From JBLUOA01 sp048060095 (GTDB taxonomy: Bacteria > Pseudomonadota > Alphaproteobacteria > Rhodobacterales > Rhodobacteraceae), in NCBI RefSeq assembly GCF_048060095.1, contig NZ_JBLUOA010000001.1, forward strand, positions 1,612,001 to 1,676,000: 64,000 nt of DNA. Direction: 5' to 3'. Positions 32,794-40,533 of the stretch are shown one piece after another (positions within the stretch are counted from its first letter, which is position 1; each line of letters starts with the position of its first letter). Under the pieces are notes generated by a model that ran no database searches, was not told where the DNA came from, and saw only the letters and a list, made by a program, of their open reading frames with translations. A program made the translations under genes and the position numbers.

Positions 32794-33342
32794 TTACGAC
32801 GCCAACGCCTGCGCGTCGCCTTCCAGCCAGTTCAAAACCGTCTCGGGCGAAGACTCTCCATAGGGATCTTCCGCGTGGTTATCTTCGATCCCCGGCTCTT
32901 CAAACCAAGCCTCAACAACGCCATCGTTCACGACGGCCGCATAGCGCCAAGACCGCGCGCCAAAGCCAAGGTTATCCTTGTCGACCAGCATTCCCATCTT
33001 GCGGGTGAAGCGGCCCGAACCGTCAGGGATCACCTTGATTTTCTTGATGCCCTGCGCTTCGGCCCATTTGTTCATCACAAAGCTATCATTGACCGACAGG
33101 CAGTAGATTTCGTCGATTCCGTAGTTTTGGAACGTCTCGAAGTTATCCTCAAACCCCGGCAGTTGATAGGTCGAGCAGGTCGGCGTAAACGCGCCCGGCA
33201 GTGCGAACAGAACGACGCGCTTGCCCGCAAAATAATCAGCGGTGGTTTTGTCTTCCCAGCGGAAGGGATTCGATCCACCGATCGACTCGTCCCGCACCCG
33301 TGTTTTGAACGTGACGTTAGGCAGATGAAGTCCTGCTTTCAT
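32794..33342 (-). CDS. Peroxiredoxin, Prx5/AhpE-like glutaredoxin-dependent type
   Basis: The 182-residue thioredoxin-fold protein has the peroxidatic Cys56 in ALPGAFTPTCSTYQLPGF, the Prx5 signature. It reduces hydrogen peroxide and organic hydroperoxides with glutathione/glutaredoxin. FTRKMGMLVDKDNLGFGARSW is the second family block. The gene is monocistronic with its own terminator. An inverted sequence resembling an Irr-type iron box lies 57 bases upstream of the start. Confidence 0.92.
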   Translation of the reverse strand: MKAGLHLPNVTFKTRVRDESIGGSNPFRWEDKTTADYFAGKRVVLFALPGAFTPTCSTYQLPGFEDNFETFQNYGIDEIYCLSVNDSFVMNKWAEAQGIKKIKVIPDGSGRFTRKMGMLVDKDNLGFGARSWRYAAVVNDGVVEAWFEEPGIEDNHAEDPYGESSPETVLNWLEGDAQALAS

Positions 33343-33398
33343 GGTGTATCTCCTTCAAACTGAATACGAATTTCGATGCTCAGAGAGCTTTGCCGCTC

Positions 33399-33415
33399 TT
33401 TAAAATGATTCTAAT
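33399..33415. promoter_or_regulatory. Possible Irr-like (ICE) box upstream of peroxiredoxin
   Basis: TTTAAAATGATTCTAAT is an imperfect palindrome that differs at only three positions from the iron-control-element consensus as I remember it (TTTAGAAC-N2-TTCTAAA). It lies 57 bases before the peroxiredoxin ATG on the minus strand. An OxyR or other regulator is possible. Confidence 0.32.
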
Positions 33416-33566
33416 CTGAGTTCAATTCGGGAAAAGGCAGGTGGGCGTCTTTGTCGCCCCCGCAGGACACATAGCTGCTGTGCAGCCAGCGAATAGCGAC
33501 ATTTGGCAGCACTGGTCACCACACGGGAAATCCCTATAGTGGCGCGGACATCAAAGGACGATTTTC

Positions 33567-34517
33567 ATGCGCGATCTGAAAGTTCCGGCTGAACGCCACC
33601 CCGAAAAGGCCCACCGCCCGGAGAACGCACAACCAAAGAAACCCGACTGGATTCGCGTTCGCGCACCCGGCGGAAAGGGCTACGCCGATACACGAAAGAT
33701 CATGCGGGAAAACAACCTGACGACCGTGTGTGAAGAGGCTGGCTGTCCGAATGTCGGTGAATGCTGGTCGCAAGGTCACGCGACCATGATGATTATGGGT
33801 GAAATCTGCACCCGTGGCTGCACGTTCTGCAATGTGGCGACCGGCAAGCCCGACGCACTTGATGTGTTTGAACCGGGCAGGGTGGCGGACGCGGTGAAAA
33901 AGCTTGGCCTGAATCACGTCGTCATCACTTCGGTTGATCGCGATGATGTGGAAGATGGCGGAGCAGAGCATTTTGCCCAAACGATACGCGCGGTGCGCCG
34001 TCAATCGCCGGGGACCACGATTGAAATTCTCACGCCGGATTTTCTGAAATGCGATCCGAAGGTCGTCGAAACCGTGGTCGAAGCGCGCCCTGACGTCTTT
34101 AACCACAACCTTGAAACGGTGCCGGGCCTCTATCCCGAGGTGCGCCCCGGCGCGCGTTATTTCCATTCTCTGCGGCTGCTTCAGCGGGTTAAGGAACTCG
34201 ACCCAACAATGTTTACGAAATCCGGCATCATGGTCGGCCTTGGCGAAGATCGGCAGGCCGTAACGCAGGTAATGGATGATATGCGCGCCGCAGATGTGGA
34301 TTTCCTGACCGTCGGTCAGTATCTGCAGCCGACGACGCGGCACCACCGTATTGATCGGTTCGTTACGCCGGATGAATTCAAAGCGTATGAAAAGGCCGCG
34401 TATGGCAAGGGGTTCCTGATGGTGTCGTCAACCCCGCTGACCCGGTCAAGCTATCACGCGGGGGATGATTTTGCCCGTCTGCGGGATGCGCGGATGAAGA
34501 AGCTCGGCAAAGCTTAG
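33567..34517 (+). CDS. lipA: Lipoyl synthase
   Basis: The 316-residue radical-SAM enzyme has the auxiliary cluster motif CEEAGCPNVGECW (Cys-x4-Cys-x5-Cys) and the radical-SAM motif CTRGCTFC (Cys-x3-Cys-x2-Cys). It inserts two sulfurs into octanoyl chains on the E2 and GcvH lipoyl domains. The C-terminal RSSYHAGDDF-like segment SSYHAGDDF contains the Ser cluster ligand. It stands alone on the plus strand; lipB is not visible. Its stop overlaps a small convergent gene. Confidence 0.97.
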   Translation: MRDLKVPAERHPEKAHRPENAQPKKPDWIRVRAPGGKGYADTRKIMRENNLTTVCEEAGCPNVGECWSQGHATMMIMGEICTRGCTFCNVATGKPDALDVFEPGRVADAVKKLGLNHVVITSVDRDDVEDGGAEHFAQTIRAVRRQSPGTTIEILTPDFLKCDPKVVETVVEARPDVFNHNLETVPGLYPEVRPGARYFHSLRLLQRVKELDPTMFTKSGIMVGLGEDRQAVTQVMDDMRAADVDFLTVGQYLQPTTRHHRIDRFVTPDEFKAYEKAAYGKGFLMVSSTPLTRSSYHAGDDFARLRDARMKKLGKA

Positions 34518-34696
34518 GGACGCGCTCTCGTTCCGCGTAGGTCGTTTGGCGTCAAAAGCTCCGGCCAGCCAAAAACACGCTCAATCGCAAACAAAATCAG
34601 GCAAATCGCGATTACGCCCAAAACCAGCTTGACCCGCGTCGCCGATGGCGGAAGCCGCGCCCATTTCGCCATCCGTAGAAAGTGGAGTGGGTTCAT
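34514..34696 (-). CDS. Small single-pass membrane protein
   Basis: The 60-residue protein has a basic N-terminus (MNPLHFLRMAKWARLPPSAT), a single hydrophobic segment VKLVLGVIAICLILFAIERV at about 22-41, and a Trp/Pro segment FGWPELLTP. I recall similar small proteins in other Rhodobacteraceae. The Arg-rich start suggests the N-terminus stays in the cytoplasm. The function is unknown. It overlaps the lipA stop by four bases on the opposite strand. Confidence 0.6.
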   Translation of the reverse strand: MNPLHFLRMAKWARLPPSATRVKLVLGVIAICLILFAIERVFGWPELLTPNDLRGTRARP

Positions 34697-34714
34697 GGGC
34701 GCAACCGGAGCTGT

Positions 34715-35674
34715 TTAGAAGCGCCAGCCGAGCGATACTTCGTAGGTTCTTTCAAACCCAAATGCGTCGCTATCGACGACGCCGGCATCGACGTAGGCAT
34801 TTTGCAGGAAACGATACTCCGCACCAACACCGTAATAGCTGATCGACGGGCCAAAGCCCGGATTTACGTCAAGCACCGAACCGCTGATCGTGAAGTTATT
34901 GATGGAGTAGTCGGCATAGACTTCAGCAATTCTCGAATCGCCGATCAATTCATTGTCGGTGAGTTGCAGACCAACTGTCCAATTGTCCGCGCCGCTCTCG
35001 GCCCCGATCGTGTAATTGGTCGCGTCGGTCGTCGAATTGGTGACGTGTTCGAAACCACCAAAGACCGCGAAGTCGTAAAAGCTGCTGATCGCGTCAAATT
35101 CATGCCGCAGGGCAAGCGCATAGTTGTCGGTTTCACCGCCGCCAAGATCGATCTGATGGTAGGACAGCCCGATCTTCGTCGCACCAAATTCCCCATCGTA
35201 ACGCAAACCATAGGGCGTTTCTGACGACGTCAGATATGCGCTGCCGAGGAAGGAGTCGGTAAAGGTGTTCAACTGAAGGTCAAGAAAGCTCGACCGCGCG
35301 AACACCGTGTCCGCTGTATAGCCCCGATCAAGCACCGAACGGGGGATACCGGCAGAAAATTGTCCGAAGGCGGTGTCGAGCGTGACAGCCGGATAGATCG
35401 CTGTATTGTCTTCATCCACCGTTGAGGAATCGAGCCAGTAGCCATCCAGACCCAATTCAAACCCCAGACCGTCGCCGTCGGGGCGGAAGCCAAGATCAAC
35501 CTCAGACCGTAGCAATGTGCCGTCCTGACCGCCCGATGCGTCGAGGTAAGACAGGTCGACATATCCTTCGACGAAGAACTGCGTCGGTCCGCTGAACGGG
35601 TTTGAGGACTGCGCCAGCGCGCCTGTCGTCGCAAAAAGACTGGATGCGAGAGCCAGCGAAACGGAATATTTCAT
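34715..35674 (-). CDS. Porin-like outer membrane beta-barrel protein
   Basis: The 319-residue protein has a signal peptide MKYSVSLALASSLFATTGALAQ and a mature part of alternating strands, with Tyr/Phe-rich strand ends and short acidic turns. The last residues, VSLGWRF, form the terminal aromatic motif recognised by the BAM machinery. It resembles Rhodobacterales porins only loosely, without the usual Asp-rich L3 motif, so a non-specific channel is not proven. ATG 35674 starts the signal peptide. Confidence 0.68.
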   Translation of the reverse strand: MKYSVSLALASSLFATTGALAQSSNPFSGPTQFFVEGYVDLSYLDASGGQDGTLLRSEVDLGFRPDGDGLGFELGLDGYWLDSSTVDEDNTAIYPAVTLDTAFGQFSAGIPRSVLDRGYTADTVFARSSFLDLQLNTFTDSFLGSAYLTSSETPYGLRYDGEFGATKIGLSYHQIDLGGGETDNYALALRHEFDAISSFYDFAVFGGFEHVTNSTTDATNYTIGAESGADNWTVGLQLTDNELIGDSRIAEVYADYSINNFTISGSVLDVNPGFGPSISYYGVGAEYRFLQNAYVDAGVVDSDAFGFERTYEVSLGWRF

Positions 35675-35776
35675 AAGACTTTGTTCCTGCACGATTCTTA
35701 ATTGTTCTGCTCAGCCGCAACATAGCACGGTGAGCGCATCGTCAAAAGCGACCCAAACAGCGATGTGGCCAATCTG

Positions 35777-36319
35777 TCACGTCTGGGTAAACCGGACCTT
35801 ACCGATATAGGGCAGGTTGCGATTGCGTTGGGCAAAGTCGATGCCGTAGCCCACGACAAATTCGTCTGGAATCTCGAATCCGGTCCAGCTCGCCTTCACG
35901 TCCACCTCGCGGCGGGATGGCTTGTCGAGCAGGGCAATGGTGCGCAGCTTTTGCGGGTTTCGGGTGCGCAGCAAGCTGATGACATGCTTCAGCGTGAACC
36001 CCGTATCGACGATATCTTCAACCAACAGCACGTCGCGGCCGGCAATCTCTCCGCGCAGATCTTTCAAAATCCGCACCTCGCGCGAACTTTCCATGCTGTC
36101 GCCGTAGGAGGACGCTTCGAGGAAATCGACCTCAACCGGCAAATCTAGCTCTCGCACGAGGTCCGCGATGAACACGAACGATCCACGCAGCAGCCCGACG
36201 ACGACCAGCTTGTCGGTGCCTTCGAACTCCTCCCGTATTTCGCGCGCTAAATCCTCGATCCGGGCCGCGATGGTCTTGGCAGAGATCATTTCATCAATGA
36301 CATACGGGCGATCTGGCAT
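35777..36319 (-). CDS. hpt: Hypoxanthine phosphoribosyltransferase
   Basis: The 180-residue enzyme has the PRPP loop LLVEDIVDTGFTLKHVI and the upstream VVGLLRGSFVFIADLVREL. It salvages hypoxanthine and guanine to IMP and GMP. The C-terminal FEIPDEFVVGYGIDFAQRNRNLPYIG is typical (partly quoted). ATG 36319 begins MPDRPYVIDEMISAKTI; the frame is open further upstream without conserved sequence. It is divergent from the COQ10-like gene. Confidence 0.95.
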   Translation of the reverse strand: MPDRPYVIDEMISAKTIAARIEDLAREIREEFEGTDKLVVVGLLRGSFVFIADLVRELDLPVEVDFLEASSYGDSMESSREVRILKDLRGEIAGRDVLLVEDIVDTGFTLKHVISLLRTRNPQKLRTIALLDKPSRREVDVKASWTGFEIPDEFVVGYGIDFAQRNRNLPYIGKVRFTQT

Positions 36320-36474
36320 CTGGCTCTCCTGCCGGGGAATGTGCGTTGCTTTCCTAGCGCGACAGCGGGGCGCAGGCCAACCCATTTTCGGGACAGATCG
36401 GCGCGAATACCCATTCATCCCTTGATTTCTGACGCTCGACCCTCGAAATGACAGACCGGGACGAAGGGAAAGAC

Positions 36475-36921
36475 ATGCCGAAACATCACGATTCACGCGA
36501 TCTGCCATACACGGCGCAGCAGATGTATGATCTGGTGGCCGACGTCGCGTCCTACCCGGAGTTCTTGCCGTGGTGCGCCGCCGCCCGCATCAGATCGACG
36601 GAGCGGAAGGGCGAACGGGAAATCATGCTCGCCGACCTCGTGATTTCGTTCAAAGTGTTCCGCGAACGGTTCGGCAGCCGCGTGACGCTTGATCCAGCAG
36701 CGATGCGGATCGACACCGAATACCTCGACGGCCCATTCAAGTATCTGAAATCTTACTGGACGTTTACCGACCTTCCCGACGACCACTGCAGGGTCGAGTT
36801 CTTCGTTGATTTCGAATTCCGCAATATGATCCTGCAAAAACTGATCGGCGTTGTGTTCAACGAAGCCATGCACCGCATCGTCCGCGCATTCGAAAACCGC
36901 GCGAACGAACTCTACAGCTAG
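36475..36921 (+). CDS. COQ10/RatA-like START-domain protein
   Basis: The 148-residue protein is a single Polyketide_cyc/START domain: RDLPYTAQQMYDLVADVASYPEFLPWC at the N-terminus and FEFRNMILQKLIGVVFNEAM at the C-terminus. Members of this branch bind ubiquinone (COQ10) in mitochondria; the bacterial RatA label was given to E. coli homologues, but a ubiquinone chaperone is the better guess in an alphaproteobacterium. ATG 36475 follows GAAGGGA. Its stop overlaps the amt stop. Confidence 0.85.
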   Translation: MPKHHDSRDLPYTAQQMYDLVADVASYPEFLPWCAAARIRSTERKGEREIMLADLVISFKVFRERFGSRVTLDPAAMRIDTEYLDGPFKYLKSYWTFTDLPDDHCRVEFFVDFEFRNMILQKLIGVVFNEAMHRIVRAFENRANELYS

Positions 36922-38099
36922 GACGCCATGTCGTAGGCGCGTTCCCCGTGCACTTCAAGGTCGAGGCCGTTGACCTCGATCTCATGATCGACGCGGATCG
37001 GCGTGATCCACCCTACTATCTTGATAAGCACGACCGACATGATGACGGTGAACGCGCCAACGATCACCAGCGACCCAAGCTGCGCCGTCCATGTTCCCGC
37101 GCCGAATACCGCGATCATGATCGTGCCGAAGATCCCGCCGACCCCGTGAACCGCGAAGACATCAAGCGTGTCATCAATGCCGAGCGCGTTGCGCACGAAG
37201 TTCACCGCTTCCTGACACAGGATACCCGCGACCGCGCCAATCAACAGCGCCTCAATCGGACCGACAAACCCCGACGCCGGTGTGATCGAGGCAAGGCCCG
37301 CAATGGTGCCCGTGACAATGCCCACCAACGATGCCTTGCCATACTTGATCTTCTCCCACAGCGCCCAGCTAAGCGATGCCGTCGCGGCTGAGATATGCGT
37401 GACTGTCAGCGCCATCGCCGCCCCGCCGTCGGCGGCGAGTTGTGAGCCGCCGTTGAAACCGAACCAACCGACCCACAGCATCGCCGCCCCGATCATCACA
37501 AACCCCGGATTGTGCGGCGGCGTCGTGCGATTGCGACGCGGCCCGAGGAATACGGCGATCAGCAGTGCTGCTATCCCCGCCGTTTCGTGAACAACGATGC
37601 CACCGGCGAAATCCTTGACGCCTGTTTCACCGAAAATTCCACCATCTGCCAGAAAACCGCCGCCCCAAACCCAATGCACAACCGGCGCGTAGCACAGCAG
37701 CATCCAAAGGCCCGAGAAAAGCAGCACAAAGCCAAAGCCGACCCGTTCGACATAAGCGCCGACGATCAGGGCCGGGGTGATAATCGCAAAAGTCATCTGG
37801 AAGGCAAAGAACAGAACTTCGGGCAGGGTTCCGGACAGGCTGTCCGCCGTCACGCCTGCCAAGAACGCTTTGCCCAAGCCACCCCAAACGCCGCTTTCGC
37901 CCGCACCGAACGCAATGGAATACCCGAAGGCAAGCCACAGGATGCTCATCAAACAGGCGATGGCATAGCATTGCATAAAGACGCTCAGCACGTTCCGCGC
38001 CCGAACAAGACCACCGTAGAACAGCGCCAGCCCCGGCAAGGTCATGAAGAGGACAAGCGCCGTGGCGACGATGATCCAAGCTGTATCTGCGGCGTTCAT
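36918..38099 (-). CDS. amt: Ammonium transporter
   Basis: The 393-residue membrane protein has about eleven helices with the Amt motifs ALFYGGLVRARNVLS, GALDFAGG-like VKDFAGGIVVHETAGIAAL (His pair region) and DTLDVFAVHGVGGIFG (second pore His). It conducts ammonium across the inner membrane. It begins directly at the first helix, without the cleaved signal peptide of E. coli AmtB. No glnK is adjacent, unlike most amtB loci, which suggests the AmtY-like arrangement seen in Rhodobacter. The upstream region carries a dyad that may bind NtrC. Confidence 0.95.
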   Translation of the reverse strand: MNAADTAWIIVATALVLFMTLPGLALFYGGLVRARNVLSVFMQCYAIACLMSILWLAFGYSIAFGAGESGVWGGLGKAFLAGVTADSLSGTLPEVLFFAFQMTFAIITPALIVGAYVERVGFGFVLLFSGLWMLLCYAPVVHWVWGGGFLADGGIFGETGVKDFAGGIVVHETAGIAALLIAVFLGPRRNRTTPPHNPGFVMIGAAMLWVGWFGFNGGSQLAADGGAAMALTVTHISAATASLSWALWEKIKYGKASLVGIVTGTIAGLASITPASGFVGPIEALLIGAVAGILCQEAVNFVRNALGIDDTLDVFAVHGVGGIFGTIMIAVFGAGTWTAQLGSLVIVGAFTVIMSVVLIKIVGWITPIRVDHEIEVNGLDLEVHGERAYDMAS

Positions 38100-38145
38100 A
38101 TCATTCTCCGGTCCGGTTGCTTGGCGCGTTGAAGCGGAGAGGGCG

Positions 38146-38151
38146 ATTAAA
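38146..38151 (-). promoter_or_regulatory. Candidate -10 element of amt
   Basis: TTTAAT on the minus strand is a five-of-six -10 match. No -35 matching the consensus lies 16-18 bases upstream (GATCTG at 17). The transcript would start near 38139, which puts the dyad at 38176-38192 at about -45. Confidence 0.4.
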
Positions 38152-38175
38152 GAAAAGGCAGGCAGGTGCAGATCA

Positions 38176-38192
38176 TGCCTAATTCATGGGCA
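38176..38192. promoter_or_regulatory. Dyad TGCC-N9-GGCA upstream of amt, candidate NtrC site
   Basis: TGCC (38176-38179), nine mostly A/T bases, then GGCA (38189-38192). A weaker second site, TGCC-N9-TGCG (38203-38219), begins 27 bases further upstream. The same perfect dyad occurs in front of dusB-ntrBC. Confidence 0.45.
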
Positions 38193-38253
38193 TTTCTTTC
38201 GATGCCTGTTTTTTGTGCGGTTTTTGGGTGAGCTGCCGGAAATCTGTGCTGGT

Positions 38254-38724
38254 TCAGGTCAGCGTGACCAGAAGCAGATTAAGCGCGTGATCCCGTGCAG
38301 CCTTGCGCACCTCGGCACGGCCGAGCGGCCCGAACTCAACGGTTTCGGTTTTGGCTGGGGTGCCAGACTCCGCGATGGCAAAACAAACGCGACCTTCAGG
38401 TTTGAACTCACTCCCACCCGGCCCGGCAATTCCGGTGATAGACACCGCGAGCTGCGCGCGGGAGAGGGCAAGGGCGCCCTCCGCCATTTCTGCCGCAACT
38501 TCCTCCGACACCGCGCCGTGCGCGTCCAGTGTCGCGGTGGAAACGCCCAACATCTCAACCTTCGCGGCGTTGGTGTAGGTTACGAAGCCGCGTTCGAACA
38601 CATCGGACGATCCGGCGATATCGGTCAAAGCGGCGGAAACCATGCCGCCAGTGCAGCTTTCAGCCGTCGCGATCATCACGCCCGCATCCCGCGCGCGGGT
38701 CAGGATGTCGGCGGAAACGCTCAT
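38254..38724 (-). CDS. CinA C-terminal domain protein, nicotinamide-nucleotide amidohydrolase (PncC)
   Basis: The 156-residue protein is the CinA C-terminal domain alone: IATAESCTGGMVSAALTDIAGSSDVF at the N-terminus (partly quoted) and SITGIAGPGGSEFKPEG later. PncC deamidates NMN to nicotinic acid mononucleotide in the pyridine nucleotide cycle. It overlaps pgpA by four bases and is the last gene of ispDF-pgpA-cinA. Confidence 0.92.
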   Translation of the reverse strand: MSVSADILTRARDAGVMIATAESCTGGMVSAALTDIAGSSDVFERGFVTYTNAAKVEMLGVSTATLDAHGAVSEEVAAEMAEGALALSRAQLAVSITGIAGPGGSEFKPEGRVCFAIAESGTPAKTETVEFGPLGRAEVRKAARDHALNLLLVTLT

Positions 38725-39209
38725 CCCATCACCGTATGAAAGAATGACCCCACCACAATGACTGCAATCGCCGCGAAAACGCCGGCGATCACGTCGTCAA
38801 GCATTACGCCCATCGCGTCATGCTTCCTATCCGCCCAGCCGACCGGGCCGGGTTTCAGGATGTCAAACAGCCGGAAAAACAGAAACGCAGCAATCCAACC
38901 CGGCCACAGGCGCAGCGTTTCAACATTCATCATGCCGGCGCCATATGCGACGGGTAGCAACGCGATCCATTGGCCGGCGACCTCGTCGATCACGATCTCT
39001 GAGGGGTCGTGATCGTCTTTACCCTTCGTTTCCTCCAGCGTCGCCCAATAGCCGACCCAAAAGACGATGAACGCGCAGAACAGCAGTCCAAAGAACCCGG
39101 CCCATTCCATAATCAGCCAAGCCGCGGGCAGGGCCGCGAGCGATCCCCAGGTGCCGGGGGCAGGGCGCAGCAATCCAGCGCCGAAGAATGTCGCGATCAG
39201 TTTGCTCAT
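38721..39209 (-). CDS. pgpA: Phosphatidylglycerophosphatase A
   Basis: The 162-residue membrane protein starts MSKLIATFFGAGLLRPAPGT with three to four helices. The PgpA acidic motifs are seen in HDPSEIVIDEVAGQW and RFFDILKPGPVGWAD, and the C-terminus contains DDVIAGVFA. It removes the phosphate from phosphatidylglycerol phosphate in membrane lipid synthesis. Four-base overlaps with ispDF and cinA indicate translational coupling. Confidence 0.93.
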   Translation of the reverse strand: MSKLIATFFGAGLLRPAPGTWGSLAALPAAWLIMEWAGFFGLLFCAFIVFWVGYWATLEETKGKDDHDPSEIVIDEVAGQWIALLPVAYGAGMMNVETLRLWPGWIAAFLFFRLFDILKPGPVGWADRKHDAMGVMLDDVIAGVFAAIAVIVVGSFFHTVMG

Positions 39210-40351
39210 GTCCGGACCAGCGTGATGGTGGCAAGGGCGGCGATCCCTTCGCCGCGTCCGGTAAAGCCCAGACGCTCCGACGTTGTCGCCTTGACGCTAA
39301 CAGCCCTGACGTCCAGCCCCATGATCCGCGCCATCTCTGCCCGCATCGCGTCGGCATGCGGGCCAATCTTAGGGACCTCGCAGATCAGCGTGCAGTCGGC
39401 GTGGGTGATTTGATAGCCACGGCTGCGGGCGAGCGTGCAGGCGTGATCGAGGAAGATGTGGCTTTCGGCCCCCTTCCACTGCGGATCGCTCGGCGGGAAG
39501 TGCTGGCCGATGTCGCCCTCTGCCAGTGCACCGTAGATCGCGTCTGTCACCGCGTGCATACCGACATCGGCGTCCGAATGGCCTTGAAGACCGCAATCAA
39601 ACGGCACAGCGATCCCGCACAACATCACGTGGTCGCCATCGCCAAATCGATGCACGTCAAACCCGTTTCCGGTGCGTATATCCATGTCCGCCCCCAATAT
39701 CCGTTCGGCGCGGGCAAAGTCCGCAGCATAGGTCAGTTTCAAGTTGTCCTCGTCACCCTCGACGATCTGAACGTCAAGGCCATATGCACGAGCAACACCG
39801 ACGTCGTCCCCAGCCTCGCCCTCATATTCAGCATATGCATCACGAAGTGACGCGACACGAAACCCCTGCGGAGTCTGCGCCCGAAACAGACCATCACGAG
39901 AGGCGATATCAGACACGCGCCCGTCGTCAGCCCGCCAAAGCGCGTCGGTGACTGCAAGGCCGGGGGCGGCCCCGGTCGAAACGTCGAGCGCGTCAATCAC
40001 ACGGCCAATCACCGCATCGCTGACGAGGGGTCGTGCACCGTCGTGGATCAGCACACGATCACAGTCATCCGGGATCGCCGACAACCCGGCGGCAACGGAC
40101 TCGTGCCGAACTGCACCACCGTGAACGATCTTGATGGGCAGGCCCACGGGTAAACTAACGCTGTCGACAAACCGCGCCTCGTCCTCCGGGTTGATGACAA
40201 CGACAATCGCGCTGACCTTCGGAACTTGCGTGAATTTGTGCAACGTTCGGTTCAATACAGACTGCCCCGCAAGCATCCGATATTGCTTGGGAACGCCGCC
40301 GCCCATCCGCGTTCCGCGCCCAGCTGCAACAATGATGACAGCAATGCTCAT
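39206..40351 (-). CDS. ispDF: Bifunctional IspD/IspF enzyme of the MEP pathway
   Basis: The 381-residue protein joins two isoprenoid enzymes. Residues 1 to about 225 are IspD (MEP cytidylyltransferase), with IIVAAGRGTRMGGGVPKQYR and later VLIHDGARPLVS. From about 226, starting RTGNGFDVHRF, comes IspF (2C-methyl-D-erythritol 2,4-cyclodiphosphate synthase), with metal ligands in DVHRF and GHSDADVGMHAVTDA. IspE, which acts between them, is not here. ATG 40351 begins IspD; the frame stays open upstream. The gene is divergent from dusB. Confidence 0.95.
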   Translation of the reverse strand: MSIAVIIVAAGRGTRMGGGVPKQYRMLAGQSVLNRTLHKFTQVPKVSAIVVVINPEDEARFVDSVSLPVGLPIKIVHGGAVRHESVAAGLSAIPDDCDRVLIHDGARPLVSDAVIGRVIDALDVSTGAAPGLAVTDALWRADDGRVSDIASRDGLFRAQTPQGFRVASLRDAYAEYEGEAGDDVGVARAYGLDVQIVEGDEDNLKLTYAADFARAERILGADMDIRTGNGFDVHRFGDGDHVMLCGIAVPFDCGLQGHSDADVGMHAVTDAIYGALAEGDIGQHFPPSDPQWKGAESHIFLDHACTLARSRGYQITHADCTLICEVPKIGPHADAMRAEMARIMGLDVRAVSVKATTSERLGFTGRGEGIAALATITLVRT

Positions 40352-40425
40352 GAGGTCTCCGTTTGGCTTCGGAGTGTCTATGACGTTCTTAAAGGCGTGA
40401 CAATGGCGGCATTCTCCGTCAGAAC

Positions 40426-40442
40426 TGCCCAAAAATTAGGCA
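40426..40442. promoter_or_regulatory. Dyad TGCC-N9-GGCA upstream of dusB-ntrBC, candidate NtrC site
   Basis: TGCC (40426-40429), CAAAAATTA, GGCA (40439-40442). The inverted repeat extends to seven bases per arm (AACTGCC/GGCAGTT). A -10-like GATAAT is at 40461-40466, so the dyad covers the -35 position, with its centre about -40. Related half-sites lie at 40469-40476 and 40514-40530. Confidence 0.47.
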
Positions 40443-40460
40443 GTTTGCGAACGACACGGG

Positions 40461-40466
40461 GATAAT
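40461..40466 (+). promoter_or_regulatory. Candidate -10 element of the dusB-ntrBC operon
   Basis: GATAAT matches five of six -10 bases. No -35 consensus lies 16-18 bases upstream; that place is taken by the dyad at 40426-40442. The leader would be about 60 bases. Confidence 0.42.
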
Positions 40467-40513
40467 ACCGCCTAATTATTGTTCATTTCGGCCTTGGACC
40501 GTAGAAACCCGTA

Positions 40514-40533
40514 TGCACAAGGATTAGGCAGTT
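40514..40533. repeat. Second copy of ATTAGGCAGTT at the dusB start, with half-dyad
   Basis: TGCA-N9-GGCA (40514-40530) is a one-mismatch version of the upstream dyad, and ATTAGGCAGTT (40523-40533) exactly repeats 40435-40445. It overlaps the TTG start codon of dusB, so a bound protein or structure could affect expression. Confidence 0.4.

Noticed and set aside
38100..38253. Sigma54 (-24/-12) promoter before amt
   Set aside because: The best GG/GC pair (in GGCATGATCTGC) has the wrong spacing by two bases, and NtrC here lacks the sigma54-contact motif.
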